Part shown: positions 48,301-58,437 of the stretch, one piece after another
Position numbering within the stretch: position 1 is the first letter of the stretch
Layout: the number at the start of each line of letters is the position of its first letter
NCBI GenBank assembly: GCA_024138025.1
Contig: JAMXBD010000236.1
Coordinates: forward strand, 992,001 to 1,056,000
Direction of reading: 5' to 3'
Origin: Combretum micranthum
Taxonomy: Eukaryota > Streptophyta > Magnoliopsida > Myrtales > Combretaceae
Length of the DNA: 64,000 nucleotides
Translations under genes and position numbers: made by a program
Notes under the pieces: model-generated
Seen by the model: only the letters and a program-made list of their open reading frames with translations
Database searches by the model: none
Told to the model about the DNA's origin: nothing

Positions 48301-50641
48301 ATGGCACCGCAAGTTTCTAAAAGCACTTTTGCTTCCACATTATAAACGCTGAAAACAGACTCAAGAACTCTTTTTACCTTTTGGAAATAAAAAATTACCC
48401 TGTTTTTCTTTTTTTCTTTTTCCTTCAATATTTCTTACCAATAAATAATATAATTCATGAAGGCATTGAGGTAGTCGGTCATTCTCTATAGCTTCAAAAA
48501 ATTCCAAATACATCAGAAATACATCCACTGAATAAACAAAAATGTTGGTTTTAGATGAAATTGTCGATCCAATATTTGTCTGCCTAGCCAGTAGCAGAAG
48601 TATTCATAAAGATGAATTCATGACTGCTATAAACCTCTATACAATTTTTTTCTAAATTAATATTTTATAAAATTCCCTTCCATAGTCACCACAGGTTTAA
48701 AATAGTAAGCCCAGCACAAAACTTTAGCTTGCTTAACTCTGAAAATTTTCCCGTATTTGGGTATCCTTACAAGCAATGCTATTAACACTTCAAGGACCAA
48801 TAATGAAAGCCTTCTACAAATTCACTTGAAAGCTGTGGAGAAACATAAGATAACCTTCATAAACAAGCACAGTACTTCTGACACAAGCCACTTTCAATTT
48901 ATTATTTTTCATAAAACAAAGACAACAAAAGCAGGCTCACTGTTCCTTTACTTAATGACAACAATAATTACATATTGTTGTCCAAGAGCTGGAGACAACC
49001 TTAATGAACAAGCACAGTTCTAATACAGGATTAACCTTCCAATTATCATTTTTCATAAGACAGAATAACAAAAACAGCTCCACTTTTCCTTTACCTGAGG
49101 ACATAACAACAATTATATACTGCCATCCAAAAGTTGGAGTGTGTCTCCAAATTGACCTCACATCCGCAAAAGATAACCCCTTTATAGTATACAAATTCAA
49201 ATCTGCATATCCCATCAAAACAAGATCACCATAATATTATCTGTCTCTGCGTAAACTCACACAAATCACAGGTCATACCTTTCTCTGACAACCTTGCACT
49301 TGAAGTTTGCCCTTTGTAGGGGGTCCATGTCTTCAAACAAGCAAAAAAGCAATTAAGCAACCAAATATTGGATACTATATCAACTATAGAAATAAAAGTG
49401 TAATAATACTCATCAATCTGTATTTTAACCACATAAATCTCATGCGAACTAAGGATATAATCAAAATGCCTCCATTTCCATCTTACATTTTAAGCTAGCG
49501 TATTCCCTAAATTCCCTGCCCCACCACCTCCAAACAGAAATTTATTACTCGTTCACTTCACTATATTAGCAATTCTACTACAGACTCATTACTCGTAGAA
49601 TAACTGTGAGAGTGTTCCATTGCATTTTAAATCCTAATAACAATTTTATAAAAAATCCATATTACGAATAATATTAAACAGTCATCCATTACTCAATCCT
49701 ATGTATAACAATTCAGTGATGAAATGAATTTTTTTTTTTTCCAAAATACATCATTAAAATAAAAATATTAATAAATAACAATCAACTCTGCTCAATTCCA
49801 TAGAAATAGCTATTACATTAGAGCGCCACTCCATTCAACGTGAATGATCTGTTAATGCATCATTTTAGTTGAAGTAGGGAAATATGAAAGCTCATACTCC
49901 TAAGTCCTAGGCAAGATGATTGTGGAGCAACTGAACAAAACATCAGCTACAAACCACGTACTTGCTTTTTCTCCTGAAGGTTATAATCTACTAGAAAGTG
50001 AAAAAGCTTCTTTCCAAGCCTGTTAACTTGCTCGGAACATAGTGAACCAGACCCTTAACTAAATACTCCAATAAAAGGATAACAACTACAAACCTTGCTC
50101 AATTACATTTCGCACTTAACTACCAATCACATTTTAAATATTCAATCTACCACGTCTCTCACTTCAGTTAAAAATCAGTGGCACTCGTTCACAGACTAAA
50201 ATCAACAAAGAATGTAAGATTTCGTTATAATTTAAAGCATATAGATACCATAGAAAGAGCGGAGCCTTGCTTAATCAACTTCAATCTACCACTAATCCTC
50301 TCGAAAGCCGATTGCGTGGGATGAATCGCAACATTATCCTTCAAATAAACGACTTCTGCACCTTCCGGATCACTGGAAGAAGTCGTCTTGTTACTATCAC
50401 TACGAGTCACGTTTACCGAACCCTAATTTCAGACCAGAGGTGACAAATTTTCAATTAGACCGGAAATGATCAACGATTCTTCGCATGATCAAGGAAAATG
50501 AGTACTAGTAAACTGAAAAATGAATCAGAATGATCGCGGAATATGCAATTAAGTGAATGAGTGAGATTGAGTACGTACGTGAAGTTGCGACGCGGCGTAA
50601 TCGGCATCGTCCGATAGGTCGTGGAGATCGGTTTCTTGCAT
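38349..50641 (-). CDS. RabGAP/TBC domain protein, TBC1D15/GYP7-like (15 exons)
   Basis: Exons, in transcript order: 50641-50579, 50422-50249, 49330-49279, 49202-49095, 47978-47894, 47608-47554, 47444-47052, 45850-45791, 45651-45553, 45458-45348, 44176-44105, 44020-43904, 41766-41617, 40995-40895, 38676-38349. Every junction has GT-AG ends and the frame stays open, giving 655 aa. The N-terminal third (about 30-185) matches the Rab-binding region of TBC1D15-type proteins. The TBC domain starts near RKRIFYGGVDPKLRREVWP (347-366). The arginine finger motif IxxDxxR is IDKDVVR (Arg426) and the glutamine finger YxQ is YCQ (Gln463), so GTP-hydrolysis activity on a Rab is expected. The C-terminus (GENGAASIPPGTPPSLP) matches Arabidopsis At5g52580 as I recall it. 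The specific Rab and membrane are unknown. Confidence 0.95.
38677..40894 (-). other. Intron 14 of the TBC gene (2.2 kb)
   Basis: GT-AG intron splitting an Arg codon (phase 2). It holds a compound TG/GA microsatellite at 39251-39312. No gene or clear element terminus was seen. Confidence 0.8.
39251..39312. repeat. Compound (TG)n(GA)n microsatellite
   Basis: An interrupted TG tract (39251-39295) runs directly into GAGAGA (39295-39312), inside intron 14 of the TBC gene. Confidence 0.95.
41382..41410. repeat. 29-base C tract (G tract in the TBC pre-mRNA)
   Basis: Cytosines with a single G at 41391 on the + strand. The gene is on the minus strand, so its intron 13 transcript carries a near-continuous G run with G-quadruplex potential. 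Confidence 0.95.
42718..42993 (-). mobile_element. Possible SINE-like block in intron 12
   Basis: On the minus strand two similar units follow each other. Each starts with a TTAGTGGATATGGCC / GTAGTGGTATGGTC type word, reminiscent of a pol III A box. Each contains a GGGATCAAAGCCCATC / TGGTTTCATCCCATC type word further on. The resemblance to tRNA-derived plant SINEs is weak and no TSD was found. Confidence 0.25.
43521..43556. repeat. C-rich low-complexity tract
   Basis: Several runs of four to seven C separated by short A/T words, within intron 12. It gives G runs in the TBC transcript. Confidence 0.85.
46519..46788. repeat. Two poly-T plus G-rich blocks in TBC intron 7
   Basis: Block one has an AT repeat and a T run (46519-46555) followed by GGGGGG, GGGG, GGGGGG and GGGGG runs (46561-46620). 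Block two has a T run (46724-46748) followed by GGGTGGGTGGTGGG and a ten-G run (46749-46780). Each meets a four-run G-quadruplex pattern on the + strand, which is the template strand for this gene, so the transcript is C-rich here. Confidence 0.85.
48852..49145 (-). repeat. Tandem duplication spanning the exon 4 / intron 4 boundary
   Basis: Two adjacent units of about 145 bp, 48852-48996 and 48997-49145, share AACAAGCACAGT, ATTTTTCATAA, CCTTTAC and CCA-AG-TGGAG words in the same order. The unit nearer the promoter (48997-49145) contains the last 51 nt of exon 4 and its donor (GTAAAG at 49094-49089). The downstream copy still reads AAGTAAAGG at the matching place, so a donor-like GT survives in intron 4, but its pseudo-exon frame has a stop. 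Confidence 0.8.
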
Positions 50642-51000
50642 AGCCCTAGCGTTTTGGCTTTCCAGATTTGAGCGCCAGATGGATTAATCGATAGAGAGAG
50701 AGAGAGAAATTATTTGCTTAGGGAATAAGAAATGGAATAAAAGGACAGAGGATAGTGAATGGGTGTGCGGAATGGAAGTTTGGGTTGACGTTGCTGAGCA
50801 CGTTCGCGGGTTTTCGAGCCTTGGATCCCACGGTTTTGTAAAATTCTCTCTCTCTATTCCCAAAGATAGTAATTTGGCAATTCCCGTTTTTTCCTTTTTT
50901 CTCTATTTGTTTTTCGGAGTAAAGATTTGGCCATTCTATGATTCGTGGTTGTATTAGATAATTGGATAGAAAATCCAATTTGGTAGAATAATAGTAAAAG
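50642..51000 (-). promoter_or_regulatory. 5' UTR and promoter region of the TBC gene
   Basis: Immediately upstream of the ATG the coding strand has a CTCTCTCTCTCT tract (complement of 50694-50707) and a second CTCTCTCTC-type tract near 50845-50855, typical of plant pyrimidine patches. No clear TATA box was seen, as in many housekeeping genes. The transcription start was not located. Confidence 0.45.
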
Positions 51001-51649
51001 GAAAAAAGATAATATTTTAATAACAATTACGAAATTACAAAAATGTTCCTTAGATAAAAATAGTTTCAATGTTAAATAGCTTGAACTCTAATCTTGAAAA
51101 AAACAAACTCATTAATGCCGAACTCATTTCATAAAGAGACGAGATTGATATAATTGCATCAACATCATCTCTTCAAAAAAATAAATTGCTTGTTTTGTAT
51201 CAAACTCTTCTTTTCAAAATGATTCTCAACACCATTCAATACAAAAAAATAAAAATAAAAGATACAATATACATCATATACATGTCGCTTTCCAAGATAA
51301 TTTTCACAAATATTCATCCAATCTTCACTAGACACCAAGAAACCACAACACATGCACACAACATTTCAATCAATCCAAACAAATACAAGTAAAACTAAAA
51401 AAGAATGCAACGTAAGAAATTACTTTGCAGTGATAATAATTCACGTGTCTCAGCAAAACAAAAATACAAGAAAGATATATAAAGAATTGATACATGAAAA
51501 AAATAATTGAAAAAATACTATTGCTACCTTAGTCTTCTCCTTGTTAGAATGACAGCTTGCAATCATACACTAGATTCAAGCTACAAGTGCTGTTAAGGAT
51601 GCTCGACGGATGTTATATCGACCTTTGTAATCTAAGTGTCATTATAATC
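51001..51649. other. Gene-free spacer before the gypsy LTR
   Basis: AT-rich sequence with only short chance frames on both strands (for example 51165-51392). No element termini seen. Confidence 0.4.
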
Positions 51650-54600
51650 AATCACACCTCAAAGGGTATTTTAAGCATGACAATCCGCAGTACACAACAT
51701 AAAAAGCTTATGAATGACTACCTTAGTTATGCAAAAGCTTTAACATCATGCACAAGGTGTGCTTTCACCAAAAAAGGATACCAATGAAGATGTGCACTTT
51801 AAAGTGATAGCAATATAGCATACAAGAATTTACTAATCACAAATGCATATCATAAATATTAAGGTCTTACAAAGTCATTGGGGAATTCCCTCATCAAATA
51901 CTTGAATTTATCTTACAACCACAAAAGTCTTGAACTAAAATAATAACAATACTAAAGAGATTTTTCTAGGAAATCTACTATCAAAACTTCAAATAAATTT
52001 CCTTCAAAAAGCTCATCAAAATTCTTCCTTGCCTACTTCGATCATCGAATCACTAAGGTTGACCCATATGTGTTCCTGCACCAAAAATCTATTTGGGAGG
52101 TAAGCTAGAACATGCTTAGTATGTAATTTCTCGCAATGCCATATCCATAAATAAAAACAAACAAGTTGTTTAGTCAAGTATATAAAAATGCATCACCCAT
52201 ATTATAAAGACATACATACGATCATTCGAAAATTGTATGTGGAATGAATTTGCGATATTCATATCAAGGGTTAGAGAATGCTTTGAATGGGTCTGTTCAA
52301 CAAAAAATTTATAACTTGAGGTTCCAACCAATTGCCACTACTTAGTCCCCAAGCTTTTTATCCAAAGCGATCGAACCGGCACGGCTCATCTATGATATCA
52401 TATTCCCCGAACAACATAGTTCTTTATGCTAGAGCTAGGTACCCTTACCTTTCCGGTCCCATGCGTAGGAGTAGTAGTGAAATGTAATGCAACTCGACAT
52501 GTGCCATCCTTGATCATTTTATTAACTAATTCCACCCATGTTAATTTCCGTTTAAGGATGATCAATACAATATCGCAAGCATAACAACATGGTATTCAAT
52601 CAACTCATTGATCAAACATTTAAAATTTTGATATACTTATTGTTCTTTGATGAAGCATGAAGAATCACATCCCTAAGATAATCCCGCATGCAAATCCATT
52701 TTTATTTTTTCCCTATATTCTAGTATACTAATTCACAAACACAAACAAAAATATATAAAGCATAAAAAATAATCACTCGACCATTTCGAGTCCACTTAAT
52801 CGAAGTAATCTCGGGAAAGGGGGCTTCATATCTTCCTCGCCTAGACAAAAAAATTACTTGAAATGAGTATTTTGTATTAATCTTACTCAATTTCTAACTC
52901 TATCAATTCTATTCGCACCATTTTCCTGATTATAGAAATTCCAACTTAAAATTGTCATAACTTACTTATTTTAACTCGGAATTTCGCATACGAATAGTCG
53001 TTTTCTACCCTCTTGGAATGCTTTATCTATTTCTATGGTTATTTTTAACATTTAGGTTCTTTTAAGTTTCAAAATAGGATGGTACAGATTACGTGCAAAC
53101 AGTTCTAGACTTCAATTCTTCCATTTTTCACATTTTTACCTTATATAGACTTCTTCTAATGTCAAATATATATTATTTCTATACTCATTAATGATTAAAA
53201 AATATATAATAATAGTCCATAATACATGTATAATCCTAGTGATATTGTTTAAGTAAGATTTTTTATCAAAACAACCTTATGAAAATTTCAAAAGTTCAAG
53301 TTCATGGAGAGACTAGCTTTAAATTTTTTAGTACAACTTTTTGTTTTTAAAATTTCATTGATGTGTAATTTAACTTGAAATCATGGTTTTAGACTTTGCT
53401 TCATTTGGCTTGAAGCCTTAGCTTTTGCATGGGGTAATGACTAAAATTGTTTTTTGACACTTGTTATTTTAAAACATGAAATCCTTTTAAAAAAATATCT
53501 TCCAAAACTATATTTATAGTCTTGGCATTTTAAGGGAATTTAAGAGGATAATCTTATTTTAAAATTTCCTCTTTGGTAAAAGATCCTTCTCTTGTCTTAA
53601 AAATGACTCTTAAATAAATATTGCACATAATAAAGAATTATTAATTGATAAGGCGTAGAAAACTTCATTTTGGCATAATGACATCACTATGGGCATATAA
53701 TGTACAAAAAAAAAAAAAAAAGGACTACCTTTTAGAATCATAAAGTATGAAGGTAAAGACACTAGAAATAAAAGAACATAAGACAAGAAATTGATGCATG
53801 GGATTCTTAACTCATGATTAAGGCTCTTCGGGACTTGAAATAATCCAATCATCTTTAAAATAATGAAAGGTGAACAAGATGAAATAACATGAAAGTCTTA
53901 GAATTTGGATAAGGCTTCTCCGGAAATAGAAATGAATAAGCCTCTGATTATTTTGATTTGATTAAGGACAATTCTCAAAAATATGTAATAAATGAATCGG
54001 ATGAAATAATATAAATGCAAGATACAAAAGTTAGGTTAATGAGCAATATCCTCTATAAAGTATAGTTACATGTATATAGATACCTACATAAAGAAAGTTT
54101 GATTTGATAATCATAATACAAGTATTATAAACATGGTATCATAATCACATATTAAAAGTTTCAAACTAGCATTTTTATCCCTAGCTTTCAAGCATCATGG
54201 GGAGAGGATTTCTCTGTGGAAAAATGCATTAAACTTAATAGATGACTCATAATAATAACAAGGGAGATATGAGGTAAGTGTTTACCTAAAACAAATCACA
54301 AAGGAAATGTGTGTGTGATATAGAGAGAGGTGAGAGGGACAATGAAAGAGGGGAGGGGGACATTGATGATGAAAGGAAAAGAGGGAGGAGAAATGAAAGA
54401 AATTTGAGAGTTTAGAGAAGTTTGTAAAGTGTAGAATTGAAGAGATGGAGTAGGTATTTATAGAGAAAATTTAGAGAAATTAAAGTATAAAAAATAAATA
54501 AAGAAAGAAAAGAAAATAGAGAGAGATATGGGGAGGAGGGATGTGTTTGAGGGTTAGGGGTTTTTGGTAGGAGAGGGGGGAGAGAAAGAGAGAAAAGAAA

Positions 54601-55171
54601 AGGGAAGTGATGTATCAGAGTAGTCATAGGTTTATAGAAAAATATGAAAAGTAAAATATAGGTTATGGCATATAAGAATAGGCTTGAAATAATAGGGATA
54701 AAGATGATTGAAATGAATAGCTGTAAATAGTAATAAATAGTAGAAAAGACAAATAATTTAATGGTAGATATAAAAATACATATATAAAAACTATAATGGA
54801 AGTTTTTATGATCCGATAAAATTTTATCTGATATTTTATAAATATCTAATTATATTTCTCGCATGGATTGTTTGTCAAAAAATTTTGCTTCGTTTCGCAT
54901 GTCACGGTCCTAATATGAAAGCTAATCTCATAAAGGCTTGATTCGATAGGAATTTTGGCGAATTTGATCATTTTAGGGCTTATACTATATATCCGATTCA
55001 TAATTCAAATTTATTCTATTTTTCTACTTTATTCAATATTTGAGGATTTTAGAAGCGATTTGATAGAGTCTAGAGTTTCTAGGGTTTAAAGTTGACTTGG
55101 TTTGACTTAAGGGTTCTAGTTTTAATATTGATTCTAAAGTTCTATAATTACTGAAAATCTAGGGGTTTACA
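51650..55171 (-). mobile_element. 3' LTR of a minus-strand Ty3/gypsy element
   Basis: On the minus strand it begins TGTAAACCCCTAGATTTTC directly after a polypurine tract at the end of the pol remnant. It runs to about 51650, where TCACACCTCAAAG matches the terminal TGTCACACCCCAAAG of the solo LTR at 19138; the terminal dinucleotide itself is mutated. A TATA box, CTATAAATACC, lies at 54463-54453 on the minus strand. At about 3.5 kb this is a long LTR of the Tekay/Del kind. It contains no gene. Confidence 0.7.
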
Positions 55172-55192
55172 ACCTACCCCCCTTAAAGAAAG
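55172..55192 (-). other. Polypurine tract of the gypsy element
   Basis: On the minus strand TTTAAGGGGGGTAGGT lies directly before the TGTAAACCCC start of the 3' LTR. This is the expected primer site for plus-strand synthesis. Confidence 0.75.
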
Positions 55193-58100
55193 TTTTACTC
55201 TCAAAACTTGACTTACGTACGTGATTCTACGAACAAGTGCGGATATCTTTATTGTATCTCATCCTTAGCTTCCCAAGTTGCTTCTTTATGCTTGTGATTT
55301 CACCATAACACTCTGACATACTTGATCTCCTTATTCCAAAGCTTTTGAACATTTCGATCTAGGATGTGAACTAAATGCTCTTCATAAGTGACGTTCTCTT
55401 TGAGCGTTACAGGCTCTAACTCCATCACGCGTTCAAGGTCGAGATACATGCTTTCATAGAACTAAAACGTGAAACACATTGTGTATTCTTGATAGGTTGG
55501 ATGGTAGCACTAGGCAATAAAAAAGGTCTCTTACTCGTTCAAGTACTTCGAAAGGTTCGATATACCTTAGGCTTAGCTTTCCTTGTGAGCAAACTCAATG
55601 AATGCTTTTGATGGGGTTTATCTTTAGATACACATGGTTTCTAACTTCAAACTCGAGCATTCTCCTCTTCTGGTTAGCTTGATTCTTTTGACGGTTTTGA
55701 ACTTCCTTCATTCTTTGTCGAATAACTCTTACCTTTTCTATGGCATCTTACATCCAATCTGGTCCGATTGCGAGCTTTTCTACATCGTCCCAAAATAAAG
55801 ACAATCCACAACGTCGTTAGTACAAAGCTTCATATGGCGGTATCTAGATCGTGGAGTGATAGCTATTATTGTGGGCAAACTCTATAAAAGGTAGTTGTGT
55901 TTCTTAACTCCCTCTAAACTCCATAACACATGCATGCAATATATCTTCTAAGGTTTGAATTTTTTATTCCGATTGATCATTAGTTTGCAAGTGATATGCA
56001 ATACTAAAGTGCAATTTAGTGCCTAAACACCGTTGCAAACTGTCCTAAAATTTTGATACAAAACGTGGGTCTCTATCAAAAATGATTCCAACAGGTACTT
56101 CGTGTAACCATACTATCTCTTATATAACCTTGCTAACTTATCCAATAGGTATTTCGTGTTGATAGGCAAAAAGTACATTGCCTTATTCAGGCAATCCACA
56201 ATTACCTATATGGCATCACATCTAGTTGGAGTCCTCGGCGATCCACATATAAAGTCCATCGTGATCTGGTCCCATTTCCATTTAGGTTTCGGCAGAGGCT
56301 TCAACAAACCTCTCAGCCTTTGATGCTCAACCTTCACTTGCTAGCATGTTAGGCACTTCATTACATACTCGGTTACATCCTTCTTCATGTTGTTCTGCTA
56401 GTAGTGGCTCTTAAGATCTCGATACATTTTAGTTCCTTTAGTATACAATACATCATGAGTTATGAGCTTCACTCATTATCTTCTTTCTCATCTCGATGTC
56501 ATATGGCACACATAATCATCCTTTCATCCTCATTACATCCTCCTCATCTATCTTAAAGTCGGCATGTCTTCCTTCTTACACTTCTTTAACTTGTTGCATC
56601 GCTCTGTCATAGCGCTAAGCCTCCTTAATCTTTTCTACTAAGGTTGGCTCCATTATCAAGTTGGACATTTCCACTTTTACGTCTTGGCCTACAAATTCTA
56701 TCCTTAACTTTTCAAACTCTCTTATCAACTACTTTTGATCGGTCAACAAAGCAGCAACTTCCCCATGGTTCTTGCGGCTCAGGGCATCTGCAACAGCATT
56801 AACTTTTCATGGACAATAGTTGATTCCGAGATCATAGTCTTTTATGAGCTCCAACAATCTCCTTTGTTGCATGTTGAGTTCCTTCTATGTGGATAGGTAC
56901 TTAAGGCTTTTGTGGTCAATGCATATCTTGCATCTTTATCCATATAAGTAGTGCCTCCATATTATGAGTGCGAAAATGACGGCAGTTAGCTCGAGATCAT
57001 GAGTTGGATAATTCTATTCATGTGGCCTCAATTGTCGTGAATCATAAGTGATTACTTTACCTTCTTGCATAAGAACACATCCATGTCTATTTCTTGATGC
57101 ATCATTGTGAATGGTATAAGGTTCTTTTTTTAGGTTTGGCAAAACTAGGATCAAGGTAGAGATGAGGCGTTGTTTTAGCTCTCAGAAACTCTGTTCCCTT
57201 TTATTGGTCTATATGAACTGCATTAAAGGCTTGGCTATGGTGGAAAAATTCTTTACAAATTTCTTATAATAGCCAGCTAATCGAAGAAAACTTCTTACTT
57301 TCGTCACCGTTTTAGGTTGCTTCTAATCCATAACAACTTTGATCTTTTTGGTATCTACCAATACTCATTCTTATGATACGATGTGTCTAAGAAAGGATAT
57401 TTTATCTAACCAAAAGTAGCATTTCGACAACTTGGCATACAACTTGTGCCCTTTTAACATTTGAAGTGCCATCCAAAGGTGTTCTTCATGTTATTCCCAT
57501 GTGGATGAGTAGATCAAGATATCATTGATGAAGACCATCACACATTTGTCTAGTAAAGGCTTGTAGACGCGATTCATTATATCCATGAAAGCAGTAGGTG
57601 TATTAGTTAAACCAAAAGGCATTACTAGGAACTTATAGTGTCCATAACGAGTACGAAAATCGGTCTTCAGCACGTCTTCTAGCTTGATTCTCAATTAATG
57701 GTATCTCGATCACAAGTTAATACGTGAAAACACACTTGCGCCTTGTAGTTGATCAAAAACATCATCGATCCTTGGTAGTGGGTAGTTGTTTTTTTATCAT
57801 GAGTTTGTTGAGCTCTCGATAATTGATGCAAAGCCTCATCGACCCATCTTTCTTTTTCACGAATAGCACTAGTGCTCCCTATGGTAAAACACTTGGTCAG
57901 ACAAACCCTTGATCCAAAAGCTCTTGTAATTGCCTCTTTAATTCCTTCAACTCAACGGACGCCATGTGATAAGGGGCCTTGGAGATAAGCTTAACGTTTG
58001 GTACTATATCAGTTTCGAAGTCAATCTCTATTTTGGGTAGTAAGTTAGGTAATTCATCAGGAAAAACACTCAAAAACTCATTAACAACAAGTATGTCATT

Positions 58101-58437
58101 CATCTTAAGCTTCTCTTTTTCTTCTTCTATAGCATTGACCTAACCTTCACTTCCCAATGTGGTTCCCTCATCCATCATCAACTCGAACCAGTTTCACTTT
58201 TGTCCCCTCTTAACTGCGGATTCTCCCATAAACATAACTTCCTTACCATATTGATCTTTAAACTTACCTTCTTCTTTCGATAATCCACTACAGCTTTAGT
58301 AAGCATCAACCAACTCATGACTAATATTACTTTGTATTTGTTTATCTCCAACACTATTAAATCACTCTTTGTACGATGTCCCCCAATCTCATAAGACCAA
58401 TTGTAAATACTTGACATTTACTATAATAAAATATGAC
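55193..58437 (-). pseudogene. Ty3/gypsy pol remnant: protease half, RT, RNase H, integrase
   Basis: In minus-strand order: the second half of a protease (58417-58178: KVILVMSWL); the pre-RT segment (58103-57897: LVVNEFLSVFPDELP); RT with [20 protein letters not shown] (57694-57491), whose catalytic FIDD is FIND; RNase H (about 57110-56750: THDLELTAVIFALIIWRHYL ... VNAVADALSRK); integrase zinc finger and core (about 56430-55980: [27 protein letters not shown]); and a C-terminal segment (55320-55210) like the chromodomain end VKVLWRNHKVEEATWE. Frameshifts and stops run throughout. Domain order RT-RH-INT identifies Ty3/gypsy, and the long LTR and C-terminal end suggest a Tekay/Del-type chromovirus. 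Confidence 0.85.

Noticed and set aside
54412..54627. Pro/Ser/Leu-rich minus-strand frame
   Set aside because: It comes from a purine-rich low-complexity leader region in the gypsy LTR and lacks any domain.
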